Made by a program: the position numbers and the translations under genes. From Candidatus Methylomirabilota bacterium (GTDB lineage: Bacteria; Methylomirabilota; Methylomirabilia; Rokubacteriales; CSP1-6), in NCBI GenBank assembly GCA_035764725.1, contig DASTYT010000086.1:1-47796 (forward strand): a stretch of DNA of 47,796 nt, given 5' to 3'. Positions within the stretch are counted from its first letter, which is position 1. Every line of letters starts with the position of its first letter. Below the pieces are notes generated by a model that saw only the letters and a program-made list of their open reading frames with translations, was not told the origin of the DNA and made no database searches. Shown here in pieces: positions 1 through 8,273 of the stretch.

Positions 1-141
1 TCCGTGTTCGTCCCGGGATTCCACGTGGTCGGCTTCTGGGCCGCCTTCTGGGGTGCCCTGCTGGTCAGCGTGGTGAGCTGGATCCTGACCGCGCTGATCA
101 GCGACAGCGGGCGGGTGAAGGTCATCAGCCGGCGGGACTAG
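1..141 (+). CDS. C-terminal fragment of a phage-holin-family / 4-TM membrane protein
   Basis: The window opens inside this gene, so only the last 46 residues are visible, ending at TAG 139-141. The fragment carries a hydrophobic helix rich in Trp, Ala and Val (FWAAFWGALLVSVVSWIL) and a short basic tail. This pattern, with GFWAA before the last membrane helix, is typical of the C-terminus of small four-helix 'phage holin family' (YvlD-like) inner-membrane proteins of unknown function. The family call rests on a short piece, so the membrane nature is firm and the family is tentative. Its stop abuts the convergent stop of the next gene (142) without a gap. Confidence 0.6.
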   Translation, partial: SVFVPGFHVVGFWAAFWGALLVSVVSWILTALISDSGRVKVISRRD

Positions 142-903
142 CTAGGCCGCGCGGTCGCCCTCGATCGACGTGATGATGTAGGTCCCGCTCTTGGCGTCGC
201 GCTCCAGGGTCAGGATCTTCTGCTTGGCCGCCTCTTCCAGGAGCTTCGAGAACGTCGAGTAGCCATAGTAGGACTCGTTGAACGCGGGGTTCTTCCGGAT
301 CATGGTCTGCTTCACCATGGAGCCCCACAGGGTGTCCTTGTTCTCGCGCTGCAGCGCCTGGATCGCCTCGATGAGCTGGGCGAAGGCCTCCGCCTTCTTC
401 TCGGGCAGACCGCGCAGGGCCGTCGTCTTCTTGGACTCGCGGATGAGATCCTCGTAGAAGATGAACTCGTCGCAGTTGCCCACCAGCAGCTCGGAGGATG
501 ACGACTTCACCCCGAGCCCGATCACGTAGCGATCGTTCTCCCGCAGCTTCGACACCAGCGGGGAGAAGTCGGAGTCGCCTGACACCAGGGCGAAGGTGTC
601 CACGTGCTGCTTGGCGTAGGCGAGATCCATGGCGTCCACGACCATCCGAATGTCGGCGGAGTTCTTTCCGCTGTAGCGGCTCTGGGGCACGTCGATGAGC
701 TCGATGGCGTGCTCGTGGAACGGGCGCTTGTACTCGGTGTAGCGGTTCCAGTCGGCGTAGGCCCGCTTCACCATGATCTTGCCCTTCTCGACCAGGCGCT
801 CCAGCACCAGCTTGATCTCGAACTGCTTGTACTGGGCTTCCTTGACCCCCCGCACGATGTTTTCGAAGTCGATGAACATCGCGAGCTTCCGGTCGTCGCT
901 CAT
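142..903 (-). CDS. NYN-domain (LabA-like) ribonuclease-like protein with C-terminal OST-HTH/LOTUS domain
   Basis: This 253-residue protein has two recognisable parts. Residues 1 to about 150 form a NYN (PIN-like) nuclease fold, with the acidic residues expected for metal binding: FIDFEN (Asp12), a central SADIRMVVDAMD segment (about 83-94) and SGDSDF (about 108-113). Residues about 165-245 match the OST-HTH/LOTUS RNA-binding winged helix (GSMVKQ, GYSTFSKLLEEA). Such proteins are predicted RNases acting on structured RNA. ATG 903 is chosen because the protein then starts right at the NYN fold and a purine-rich GGAAGGACGGAG lies just upstream; an upstream extension to 981 would cross the promoter. 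It is monocistronic and convergent with the gene to its left. Confidence 0.88.
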   Translation of the reverse strand: MSDDRKLAMFIDFENIVRGVKEAQYKQFEIKLVLERLVEKGKIMVKRAYADWNRYTEYKRPFHEHAIELIDVPQSRYSGKNSADIRMVVDAMDLAYAKQHVDTFALVSGDSDFSPLVSKLRENDRYVIGLGVKSSSSELLVGNCDEFIFYEDLIRESKKTTALRGLPEKKAEAFAQLIEAIQALQRENKDTLWGSMVKQTMIRKNPAFNESYYGYSTFSKLLEEAAKQKILTLERDAKSGTYIITSIEGDRAA

Positions 904-919
904 CCGCTCCGTCCTTCCG

Positions 920-942
920 GGGGGCGGCTCGAGACCGCCCCC
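920..942 (-). promoter_or_regulatory. Perfect 8-bp hairpin in the 5' leader of the NYN gene
   Basis: GGGGGCGG (920-927) and CCGCCCCC (935-942) are exact inverted repeats around a 7-base loop. They lie between the predicted -10 box and the Shine-Dalgarno of the NYN gene, so the hairpin would form in the leader mRNA. A role in translation control or mRNA stability is inference; in GC-rich DNA such palindromes can also arise by chance. Confidence 0.4.
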
Positions 943-951
943 TCGCCGCCC

Positions 952-981
952 ATTATAGGGGCCGGCGAGGAGGCGCACCAA
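952..981 (-). promoter_or_regulatory. Sigma70-type promoter of the NYN gene
   Basis: On the minus strand a perfect TATAAT -10 (952-957) follows TTGGTG (976-981) with an 18-base spacer. TATAAT is conspicuous in this GC-rich region. Transcription would start near 945, leaving a leader of about 40 bases that contains the hairpin at 920-942. Confidence 0.6.
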
Positions 982-996
982 TCTTCGCGACGCGGG

Positions 997-2160
997 TCAG
1001 CGGACGAGGGGGCGAGGCGCCGGGCCCACGTAGTGGGCGCGCGGCCGAATGAGGCGGTTGTCCGCGTACTGCTCGAGCGCATGGGCGCACCAGCCGGCCA
1101 CCCGCGCCGTCGCGAAGATCGACGTGCAGAAGTCGGGCGGGATGCCGAGCGCGTCGTAGACCACCGCGGAGAAGAAGTCGACGTTCACCGGGAGCCCGGT
1201 GCGCCGGGTCACCGAGGCGTACACCGCCTCCGCGACCTCGAAGAGGCGGGTGCGGCCGGTGGCCGCCGCCATGTCCTTGGCCATGACGCGGATGACGCGG
1301 GCCCGGGCGTCGTCCACCTTGTACACGCGGTGCCCGAAGCCGGGCATGCGCGCGCCCGGGGCGGCGCGCTCGGCGCGGCTCAGGCGGTCGCGGCCGCCGA
1401 TGCGCCCCTCCACGTAGGCCTCGACCTTCGCAGGATCGCCGATCGCCTTCAGCATGGCGAGCACGTCGTCATTGGCTCCCCCGTGCCGCGGGCCCTTGAG
1501 GGTGGCGATGGCCGCGACGACCGCAGCGTGGAGGTCGGCGAGGGTTGCCACCGCCACGCGCGCCGCGAACGTCGAGGCATTCAGCTCGTGATCGGCGTGG
1601 AGGGTGAGGATGACGTCGAGCACCCGGGCCACGTCGGCGGACGGCGCGCGGCCGTCGAGCATATGGAGGAAGTGGGCGGCGTGGCCGCCCTCCGCCGGCG
1701 CCGTGATCGGGTCGAGCCCGCTGCGGATGCGGTGCCAGGCCGCCACCACCGCGGGCACCAGGGCCACCAGCCGCACCGACTTGGCGAGGTTCGCCTCGGG
1801 GCTGTCCGCCCGCACGTCGGGATCCTGGGTGGCGGCGAGCGACACCGCGGTGCGCAGGGCGTCGAGCGGATGGCACTCGCGCGGGAGCGCGCGCAGCAGC
1901 GCGGCGACGGGGGCGGGGAGGCCGCGCGCGCCGGCCAGGCGCGCGGCGAAGGCGCGGCCGTCGGCGGCGCTCGGCAGCTCACCGAACCACAGGAGATGCG
2001 TGATCTCCTCGAAGCTCGCGCGCCCGGCGAGGTCGGCGATCTCGTAGCCGCGGTAGTAGAGCCGGCCGTTGGCGCCGTCCACCGTGCAGATCGCCGACCG
2101 GGTGGCGACGACGTCCTCCAGCCCGGCCTTCCAGTCCGTGAGGGTCGCGGCGGTGCTCAT
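997..2160 (-). CDS. Citrate synthase / 2-methylcitrate synthase family protein
   Basis: This 387-residue protein condenses oxaloacetate with acetyl-CoA (or propionyl-CoA) at the entry to the TCA or methylcitrate cycle. All key residues are visible: the oxaloacetate-binding His191 in HADHELNAST, the catalytic His226 in KGPRHGGAN, His277 in GFGHRVYK and Asp328 in VNVDFFSA. The length fits the short type-II bacterial form. ATG 2160 has a strong Shine-Dalgarno (AAAGGAGG). Upstream is an unusually AT-rich spacer shared with a divergent small HTH gene whose domain in many bacteria is fused to the N-terminus of citrate synthase. The citrate versus methylcitrate assignment cannot be made from sequence alone; no prpB/prpD homologue is in view. 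Confidence 0.93.
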   Translation of the reverse strand: MSTAATLTDWKAGLEDVVATRSAICTVDGANGRLYYRGYEIADLAGRASFEEITHLLWFGELPSAADGRAFAARLAGARGLPAPVAALLRALPRECHPLDALRTAVSLAATQDPDVRADSPEANLAKSVRLVALVPAVVAAWHRIRSGLDPITAPAEGGHAAHFLHMLDGRAPSADVARVLDVILTLHADHELNASTFAARVAVATLADLHAAVVAAIATLKGPRHGGANDDVLAMLKAIGDPAKVEAYVEGRIGGRDRLSRAERAAPGARMPGFGHRVYKVDDARARVIRVMAKDMAAATGRTRLFEVAEAVYASVTRRTGLPVNVDFFSAVVYDALGIPPDFCTSIFATARVAGWCAHALEQYADNRLIRPRAHYVGPAPRPLVR

Positions 2161-2278
2161 GCGGGCCTCCTTTGGTTAACTTGACTATACATGATTTATA
2201 TTGATTTACAGTGATCGAGATCCAGACGCGTGTATTCGCGAGGTTGCTCCCTGTACCATGAGGTCGAGGGAGGCGGGG
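2161..2278. promoter_or_regulatory. AT-rich divergent control region with three phased TGAT repeats
   Basis: This spacer between citrate synthase and the HTH gene is far more AT-rich than its surroundings at 2174-2216. TGATTTA at 2192 and 2202, plus TGAT at 2212, repeat with exactly 10-bp spacing, so the three lie on the same face of the helix. On the minus strand TATAGT (complement of 2183-2188) is a good -10 for citrate synthase. The phased repeats are a candidate operator, possibly for the adjacent HTH protein (inference). Confidence 0.5.
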
Positions 2279-2538
2279 ATGATCGTCCTGGAGGGGGAAG
2301 AGTACCTGACGGTGGAGGAGGCGGCCGGCCTGCTCGAGATCAAGCCGGCGACGCTCTACGCCTACGTGAGCCGCGGGGTGCTCAAGAGCTATCGCCAGGG
2401 CATCAAGCGCCAGCGGCTCTACCGGCGCGCCGACGTGGAGGCGCTGCTGCGGGTGGCGCCGTCCTCGGGCCCCGTCGACGAGGGCGAGCTCGCCCGCCGC
2501 GCCCCCGAGATCCCGCTCGCCGAGTCGTGGATCCGCGA

Positions 2539-2542
<4 letters not shown>
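2279..2542 (+). CDS. Small MerR/excisionase-type helix-turn-helix protein (stand-alone citrate-synthase HTH domain)
   Basis: This 87-residue protein is almost wholly one HTH_17-type winged helix (LTVEEAAGLLEIKPATLYAYVSRG, written here in part: LTVEEAAGLL, then KPATLYAYVSRG), followed by RLYRRADVEALL. The ATLYAYVSRG recognition-helix motif is the same as that found at the N-terminus of HTH-fused citrate synthases in other bacteria. Here it is a separate gene divergent from citrate synthase, so it probably regulates or partners that enzyme (inference). ATG 2279 is preferred over 2258 and 2201 because GAGGGAGG lies six bases before it. Its TGA overlaps the GTG of the downstream molybdoenzyme, which suggests co-transcription. 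Confidence 0.82.
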
Positions 2543-3186
<644 letters not shown>

Positions 3187-3196
3187 CGGCGCGCGG

Positions 3197-4048
3197 TCAG
3201 CGCGCGGGGGACGCCAGGAAACGGCGCACCACGTCGACGAACTCGGCGGGCCGGTCGCCCGGTACGGTGTGACCGGCCGCCGCCACCTCCACGAGACGGC
3301 CGTCGGGCAGCGCGGCCACCACCCGCTGAGCGAGCGCGGGCGAGAGCACGTCCGACTCCGCGCCGCGCACCAGCAGGGTGGGGCACGTGATGTGGGTGAG
3401 GCGCTCCCACAGCTCGAGAGGGTCGCGGCGGGTGCCCCGCCGCATCATCTCGCGCACGTCGCGCGCGTACTTCCAGGTGAGGGTCCCATCGGGCGCGCGC
3501 TTGAGCGCGTGCTTGATGCGGTGGCGCAGCTCGCCGACGTCGGCGCGCGGGTTGGCCGCCATCGCCGTCTCCACCGCCCACTCCTCGGACTCGATGGTCT
3601 CCGGCGCGTTCGCGATCATCGTCCGGATGCGCGCCATCCCCGGGGGGTGGATCTCGGGGGCGATGTCCACGATGACCAGGCGCTCGACGCGGTCGGGATG
3701 CGCGCCCGCGAAGCCCATCGCCACGCGGCCGCCCATGGAAAGGCCCAGGAGCGTGAAGCGGCGATAGCCAAGCGCGTCGACGAAGGCCTCCAGGTCGTCC
3801 GCCATCGCCCCGGGGGTGTAGTCGCCGTCGGGCGCGGGTTCGGAATCGCCGTGCCCCCGCTGATCGAGCGCGAGCACGCGCCACTGCGGGGCGAGCGCCT
3901 CCGCGAGAGTGTCCCAGGTGCGCGCGTGTCCGGTGATCCCGTGGAGGAGGATGACGGGCGGAGCCGTGGGCGCGCCCCACTCCACGTAGTGCAGCGCGAA
4001 GCCGCGCGATGAGACGGTGCTCTCGCGGGGCTCGGAGCTCGGGGCCAT
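3197..4048 (-). CDS. Alpha/beta-fold hydrolase
   Basis: This 283-residue protein has a complete canonical triad: nucleophile Ser104 in GLSMGG, Asp234 in ESDVLSP and His261 in AAGHTVPGD. The oxyanion HG motif is LLHGITGHARTW (about 34-45), and the LDQRGHGDS strand-loop is present. It resembles the 3-oxoadipate enol-lactonase / haloperoxidase-like esterase group, but the substrate cannot be told. ATG 4048 is chosen; an extension to a TTG at 4087 would add a low-complexity Pro/Arg leader. It faces the sulfite-oxidase-like gene (convergent, 10-base gap) and lies 49 bases downstream of the secreted hydrolase on the same strand. Confidence 0.88.
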   Translation of the reverse strand: MAPSSEPRESTVSSRGFALHYVEWGAPTAPPVILLHGITGHARTWDTLAEALAPQWRVLALDQRGHGDSEPAPDGDYTPGAMADDLEAFVDALGYRRFTLLGLSMGGRVAMGFAGAHPDRVERLVIVDIAPEIHPPGMARIRTMIANAPETIESEEWAVETAMAANPRADVGELRHRIKHALKRAPDGTLTWKYARDVREMMRRGTRRDPLELWERLTHITCPTLLVRGAESDVLSPALAQRVVAALPDGRLVEVAAAGHTVPGDRPAEFVDVVRRFLASPAR

Positions 4049-4097
4049 GGCGGAGGGCAGTGTACGGCGGGGCGCGGGCGCCGTCAATCGGCCGGGG

Positions 4098-5306
4098 CTA
4101 CTCCGGCCCCAGCGGCGTGAACGGCCCGCGCAGCGTGCGCCGGCCGTCCGTCGAGGTCCACGTGACCTCGATGGCGCGGCCCGGGCCCGGCGTCAAGGTC
4201 ATGGTTGGCGCGCGCTCGCGGCCGAGCGTGGCCTCGAGGCGGCCGGCGGTCTCGCGCGCCGGGTAGAGGCCGCCGCTGGCCCGACCGGCCGCCGCGCGAT
4301 ACAGCAGCTGCGGAGTGCCGCCGTCACCCTCGACGAGGCCCACCACGACCACGGTCTCGCCCAGCAGCCCGTACCAGAGGCCGCTGTAGGGCGCGAGGCG
4401 CTCGGGCACGGATCCGGGCGAGAGAAGGCGCGGGGGCGCGTCGCGGAGCAGCAGCTCGCGCACGGCGGCGCTCTCGCGGCCCGCCGGGCAGTCGACCGGT
4501 CCCGCGGGCGGCGCATCGCCCGAGAACAAATCGGCCACACAGATGCCGTAGCGCAGGGCAAAGCGCCCGCCCATGCCGCCGCCATGGCCGCTGATCGCCT
4601 GGGAGGTCTCGTCCACCACGAGGTAGGGCACGCCCCGGGCTCCAAGCGCGCGCAGCGCCCCCGGGCCCCGGACCCGATTGTCGAAGAGGGTGTCGCCCGG
4701 GGGGAACACCGCGACCACGCGCGTGGCCTGGGTATCGCGGAGCAGGCGCTCGGTGATGCTGGGATCAATACGGTCGACGCCACCCCGCCCCGTCACCCCC
4801 GGCGACATCGCGATCACGCCGTAGAGGCCGCGCTGCCCTTCCGCCGTCTCCAGCGTGATGTAGCCGCCGAAGGACTGGCCGGCGAGGATGACGCGGCGGT
4901 AGCCGCGCTTGAGCTGGGCGGCGATCTCGGCCTCGGTGCGCTCGGTGGCACGGGCGAGAGAGAGATCGCGGGAGGTCTCGCCGAGATTGTTCCGGTTGAG
5001 CTTGATCACGTCCCAGCCGCGGCCGTACAGGAGGCGCAGCACGAGGGCGGGCGGCGCCTTGTACTGCTCGTTGGTGCCGGAGATCCCGTGATTCCAGATG
5101 ACGACGCCGCGGGCCTTCTCGGGGCCGTGCGCGGGGAGGTCGCAGAACCCCCACTCCGTCCAGAAGAAGCGGTTGGCGGGCTCCTGCTCACAGCCGAGAT
5201 CGGGCGCCTCGGCGGCGCGGGCGGTTGGGGCGGCGAGGAGCAGGGCCAGCGCGGCGCCGGCGAAGCGCGAAACGTTGCGGAGCCCGGGCCTGGGCGCTAG
5301 AGTCAC
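4098..5306 (-). CDS. Secreted alpha/beta-hydrolase-like protein (dienelactone-hydrolase-like)
   Basis: The 402-residue product begins with a clear signal peptide (basic start, then AGAALALLLAAPTARA, cleavage near residue 32). The mature part has the hydrolase fold: WNHGISG (about 71-77) as oxyanion loop and the nucleophile elbow GQSFGGY with Ser145; SGHGGGMGG later could supply the His. The last 100 residues form an extra beta-rich domain. The substrate is unknown. The start is GTG 5306: GATACT lies six bases before it and there is no Shine-Dalgarno, suggesting a leaderless mRNA. A much longer open frame runs upstream to 6707, but it is antisense to the UxaA-family gene and is not coding. Confidence 0.8.
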   Translation of the reverse strand: MTLAPRPGLRNVSRFAGAALALLLAAPTARAAEAPDLGCEQEPANRFFWTEWGFCDLPAHGPEKARGVVIWNHGISGTNEQYKAPPALVLRLLYGRGWDVIKLNRNNLGETSRDLSLARATERTEAEIAAQLKRGYRRVILAGQSFGGYITLETAEGQRGLYGVIAMSPGVTGRGGVDRIDPSITERLLRDTQATRVVAVFPPGDTLFDNRVRGPGALRALGARGVPYLVVDETSQAISGHGGGMGGRFALRYGICVADLFSGDAPPAGPVDCPAGRESAAVRELLLRDAPPRLLSPGSVPERLAPYSGLWYGLLGETVVVVGLVEGDGGTPQLLYRAAAGRASGGLYPARETAGRLEATLGRERAPTMTLTPGPGRAIEVTWTSTDGRRTLRGPFTPLGPE

Positions 5307-5336
5307 CCCGGTAGTATCACACCCACGGAGGCCGGC
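5307..5336. promoter_or_regulatory. Compact divergent promoter between secreted hydrolase and UxaA-family gene
   Basis: Only 30 bases separate the two start codons. The core TAGTATC (5312-5318) reads as TAGTAT on the plus strand, 19 bases before ATG 5337, and as GATACT on the minus strand, six bases before GTG 5306. The plus-strand gene has a GGAGG ribosome site within this spacer, while the minus-strand gene has none and would be leaderless. Confidence 0.5.
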
Positions 5337-6887
5337 ATGGCAAGCGTTGCGCTCACCGACGTCGCGATCGTGCTCCACCCTCAGGATGACGTGGCCATCG
5401 CCAAGCGGGAGATCAAGGCGGGGACCACCCTCGAGGACGCCGGCGGCGCCCAGATCGAGGCGCGGCAGGACATCCGTCCCGGCCACAAGATCGCGCGGCG
5501 GGCGCGCGCGGCCGGGGAGACGGTGCGGCGCTACGGGCAGGTGATCGGCTTCGCCACCGAGGCCATCGCGGTGGGGGACCACGTGCACACCCAGAACCTC
5601 GGCATCGGCGAGCTGGCCGCGGACCGCTACGAGGTGGGCGTGGACGTGCGTCCGGTGCGCTACCACGCGCCGGAGGACATGCGGTACTTCGACGGCTACA
5701 AGCGCGAGGACGGCCGCGTCGGCACCCGCAACTACGTGGCCATCATCTCCGGCGTGAACTGCTCGGCCTCCGTGAGCCAGTTCGTGAAGGAGAAGTTCCG
5801 CGATGTCTCCCGCGACTACCCGAACATCGACGGCGTCCTCGCCATCACGCATAAGTCGGGCTGCGGGACCAAGCTCTTCGGCGAGGACCATATGGCGTTG
5901 CAGCGGGTGCTCGCCGGCTACGCCAAGCACCCGAACGTGGCCGCCTACATCCTGGTTGGCCTCGGCTGCGAGGTGAACCAGGCGGCGGTGATGGTGGACA
6001 AGCAGCGCATGGCCGCTCCCGGGCACCCGGAGCGCGCGCCGTTCGTGGTGAACATCCAGGAGGCGGGCGGGATCCGGAAGACGGTGGAGATCGCCGCCCG
6101 CGAGGTCGCGAAGCTCCTTCCCCGCGCCAACGAAGCCCGGCGGAGCCGGCAGCCCGTGTCGGAGATCTGCCTCGCCACCAACTGCGGCGGCTCGGATTCC
6201 AACTCCGGCATCACCGCCAATCCCGCGCTCGGCTGGGCGGTGGATGAACTGGTGCGCTACGGGGGCACCGGCGTGCTCGCTGAGACGCCGGAGATCTACG
6301 GGGCCGAGCACCTCCTGATCCGCCGCGCCGTCAATGAGGGCGTGGCGAAGAAGCTCATCGATCGCTACAAGTGGTGGGAGTGGTACTGCCGCGGCATCGA
6401 GGCCATGGACAACAACCCCGCGCCCGGCAATAAGGCCGGGGGCATCACGACCGTGTTCGAGAAGTCGCTGGGCGGGGTCACCAAGGGCGGCACCACGCCC
6501 ATGCAGGACGTCTTCCAGTACGGCGAGCCCATCACCACCCGCGGCTTCGTCTTCATGGACACCCCGGGCCATGATCCCGTGTCCATCACCGGCCTGGTCG
6601 CGGGCGGCTGCAACATGATCTGCTTCACCACCGGCCGCGGCTCGGTGTTCGGCTGCAAGCCGGTGCCGTCCCTGAAGCTCGCGACGAACTCGCTTATGTA
6701 CCGCCACCTGGAAGAGGACATGGATATCAACTGCGGGGTGATCCTGGAGGGCGTGCCCCTCGAGCAGGTGGGGCGTCAGATCTTCGAGGAGATCGTCGCG
6801 GTGGCGTCGGGGAAACGGTCGAAGAGCGAGCTGAGCGGCGTCGGTGAGGAAGAGTTCGCGCCTTGGATCATCGGTCCTGTGATGTAG
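5337..6887 (+). CDS. UxaA-family altronate/galactarate dehydratase-like hydrolase
   Basis: This 516-residue protein has an N-terminal SAF domain (about 1-100; LHPQDDVAIAKREIKAG, HVHTQNL) fused to the main UxaA/GarD dehydratase region. Conserved segments include GRVGTRNYVAI (about 128), NCSASV, THKSGCG (about 177), a GLGCEVNQ segment, TNCGGSDSNSGITANPA (about 281) and GCNMICFTTGRGSVFG near the end, with Cys residues that could bind the iron. These enzymes dehydrate sugar acids such as altronate or galactarate. The exact substrate is not readable, but a sugar-acid role fits the kinase/PdxA2 pair at 43-45 kb. GGAGG lies seven bases before ATG 5337. The stop overlaps the 3' end of the convergent membrane-protein gene. 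Confidence 0.87.
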   Translation: MASVALTDVAIVLHPQDDVAIAKREIKAGTTLEDAGGAQIEARQDIRPGHKIARRARAAGETVRRYGQVIGFATEAIAVGDHVHTQNLGIGELAADRYEVGVDVRPVRYHAPEDMRYFDGYKREDGRVGTRNYVAIISGVNCSASVSQFVKEKFRDVSRDYPNIDGVLAITHKSGCGTKLFGEDHMALQRVLAGYAKHPNVAAYILVGLGCEVNQAAVMVDKQRMAAPGHPERAPFVVNIQEAGGIRKTVEIAAREVAKLLPRANEARRSRQPVSEICLATNCGGSDSNSGITANPALGWAVDELVRYGGTGVLAETPEIYGAEHLLIRRAVNEGVAKKLIDRYKWWEWYCRGIEAMDNNPAPGNKAGGITTVFEKSLGGVTKGGTTPMQDVFQYGEPITTRGFVFMDTPGHDPVSITGLVAGGCNMICFTTGRGSVFGCKPVPSLKLATNSLMYRHLEEDMDINCGVILEGVPLEQVGRQIFEEIVAVASGKRSKSELSGVGEEEFAPWIIGPVM

Positions 6888-7518
6888 GGCGAGCCGCAGC
6901 CGCAGGCGCGGCGAGCAATTCGATAGAGCGGTCCCGAGCGGAGCGAGGGGGGCGAGCCGCAGCCGCAGGCGAGGCGAGTAATTCGATAGAGCGGTCCCGA
7001 GCGGAGCGAGGCGGAGTCGCGTTCACGACCGAGCCGACGAAGAAGGCGGACCAGAAGCGCGGGTCCGGAGCCCCGATCCGCCCCGGCTTGATCAGGCGCG
7101 ACGTCCGGAAGCCGGCGCGGGCCCGGTAGACGAGGCTGTAGAACGGCACCATGTTGCGGCCCGCCACCTTGCCGTTGAAGACGATGTCGAGCGGCAGGTG
7201 GAGCGCGGCCGCCCCCAGCACGTATCCCCACAGCCCCTCGAGATTCGTCCACCAGGCGGCCAGGGCGAGCGCTGCCAGCACCTCGTAGGAATGCAGGAGC
7301 AAGACGACCAACCGTGTGTTCCCCGCCAGGTAGTGGCGGAGGAAGGCGGCGGGACGCAGGTCGCGCCGACGCTCGAAGAGGACGTAGTCGAGGACGTGGT
7401 CGAGATCGATCAGGAAGCCGCCGGCGGCGACCCCTGCGGTGAGGGCGACGGATCCGGTGCTCGCCTGGACGGCCGCGCATGCCACCGCCGTCGTGACGAG
7501 GTGGCCGCCGGGGCTCAC
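6868..7518 (-). CDS. Small integral membrane protein with repeat-derived C-terminus
   Basis: The 216-residue product has several hydrophobic helices in its first 150 residues, plus LIDLDHVLDYVLF (acidic/His motif near 37-49), HLPLDIVFNG and NMVPFYSLVYRARAG. The Asp-x-Asp-His arrangement resembles YdjM-like membrane-bound metal-dependent hydrolases, but this is tentative. After FFVGSVVNA the last 45 residues are two copies of a 21-residue unit (PPRSARDRSIELLASPAAAAR type) encoded by the 63-bp DNA repeat at 6888-7013. The native C-terminus has therefore probably been replaced or extended. GTG 7518 follows GGTGAGG by six bases. The 3' end overlaps the last 20 bases of the convergent dehydratase gene. 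Confidence 0.72.
   Translation of the reverse strand: MSPGGHLVTTAVACAAVQASTGSVALTAGVAAGGFLIDLDHVLDYVLFERRRDLRPAAFLRHYLAGNTRLVVLLLHSYEVLAALALAAWWTNLEGLWGYVLGAAALHLPLDIVFNGKVAGRNMVPFYSLVYRARAGFRTSRLIKPGRIGAPDPRFWSAFFVGSVVNATPPRSARDRSIELLASPAAAARPPRSARDRSIELLAAPAAAARPTSQDR
6888..7013. repeat. Tandem pair of a 63-bp GC-rich repeat
   Basis: Two adjacent copies (6888-6950 and 6951-7013) start GGCGAGCCGCAGCCGCAGGC and end near GGTCCCGAGCGGAGCGAG; they differ at a few bases only. The period of 63 keeps the reading frame, so both copies are translated on the minus strand as part of the membrane protein. The array begins immediately after the dehydratase stop codon. I recall similar units as dispersed intergenic elements in Rokubacteria-like genomes, which I cannot verify here. 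Confidence 0.85.
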
Positions 7519-7547
7519 GTCGCCCTCACCTGGTTCGAGAGGGGACG

Positions 7548-7742
7548 CTAGATGCGGCGGCGGGCGCGACGATTACGCGCCTCGACGTAAGCCACGCGGG
7601 CGATAGGGAGCAGCCATCCGAACGGAAGCACCACAGCAGCGGCGACCAGCCACATATTCGGGCGGCGATACCAGGGAAGGACCACGCCACCCTTGGGATT
7701 GTCTTGCCAGGCTTCACGGATCAGATCGAGCAATCGGCTCAT
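7548..7742 (-). CDS. Small hypothetical membrane protein
   Basis: This 64-residue protein has a short amphipathic start (MSRLLDLIREAWQDNPKGG), one hydrophobic segment MWLVAAAVVLPFGWLLPIARV (about residues 30-50) and a very basic tail ending NRRARRRI, which would sit in the cytoplasm. ATG 7742 has GGAG about nine bases upstream. It lies 29 bases before the GTG of the repeat-containing membrane protein and probably shares its transcript. No family was recognised; its codon use looks normal for the region. Confidence 0.6.
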   Translation of the reverse strand: MSRLLDLIREAWQDNPKGGVVLPWYRRPNMWLVAAAVVLPFGWLLPIARVAYVEARNRRARRRI

Positions 7743-7982
7743 TTTGTCGGGCTCCTAGGGCCGTAACATCCGGCCACCCAGAAGGAGAGCAAGGGGGGTG
7801 CCACGGACACCACCAGACCTAAATGCCCGAAATACTGACCATAAATCCCCACAAGCCCCTGGCCACACGCTGCGAGGCTTCTCCTCAAAACGGGAGGAAC
7901 CTCTGCATTTTGGAGAGACGGGTTCCTGCGAAGTGATTGCGTGGGGCCGAAGGGGGGCCCGGGCTGCGACGGCGGGCCCGAG
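7743..7982. other. Intergenic spacer, low coding evidence
   Basis: These 240 bases separate the clpS stop from the small membrane gene. Local base composition is less GC-rich around 7800-7900 than in flanking genes. No convincing coding frame was seen. A 7-bp inverted repeat GGGCCCG/CGGGCCC (7955-7961 and 7973-7979) just beyond the clpS stop could help end transcription of the acyl-CoA operon, but it lacks a T-run. Confidence 0.4.
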
Positions 7983-8273
7983 TTACGACTGCACGACGGT
8001 GACGACGAGGCCGATCGAGGCGAGCACGTTGCCGACGCGGACGCATTCCGGCTCGGGGCCGACCTTGACCACGGCCTTGCCGGTGTTGTGGACCTCCCAG
8101 GCCAGCTCCCAGCCGCGGTCCTCGGAGCAGCCGATCGCCTTCATGAGCTGCTGCACCACCTGCTCGAACGTGTGGCAGTCGCAGTTGTGAAGGATGGTCA
8201 TCCAGGGCGGGGCCGCGACGGCCTCGGTGCGCTCGACCTCCTCGGTGTCGGGGACTTCGAGCGGCCGGCTCAT
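7983..8273 (-). CDS. clpS: ATP-dependent Clp protease adaptor ClpS
   Basis: This 96-residue protein matches ClpS, which hands N-degron substrates to the ClpAP protease. Visible signatures are the PPWMTILHNCDCHTFEQV stretch (the family's LHNDDYTPMEFV, here with Cys in place of the second Asp-type residue and in DxY), EDRGWELAWEVHNTGKAVV and EPECVRVGN. The VHxxGKA His typical of the N-end-residue pocket is kept. The 25-residue N-terminal arm is acidic, as usual. ATG 8273 overlaps the TGA of the CoA-transferase gene (ATGA), so clpS is the last gene of the acyl-CoA operon, an unusual place; no clpA is nearby. The odd NCDC variant may change substrate preference (inference). Confidence 0.88.
   Translation of the reverse strand: MSRPLEVPDTEEVERTEAVAAPPWMTILHNCDCHTFEQVVQQLMKAIGCSEDRGWELAWEVHNTGKAVVKVGPEPECVRVGNVLASIGLVVTVVQS

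Noticed and set aside
604..2184. Long plus-strand open frame antisense to citrate synthase
   Set aside because: It is rich in Arg, His, Gly and Ala with no domain, while the opposite strand encodes a complete citrate synthase with all catalytic residues. High GC makes such antisense frames common.
5307..6707. N-terminal extension of the secreted hydrolase to 6707
   Set aside because: The added part is antisense to the UxaA-family gene and would place the signal peptide in the middle of the protein.
7955..7979. Terminator after clpS
   Set aside because: The stem is only 7 bp, lacks a T-run, and is a GGGCCC palindrome expected by chance in such DNA; mentioned only in the spacer entry.
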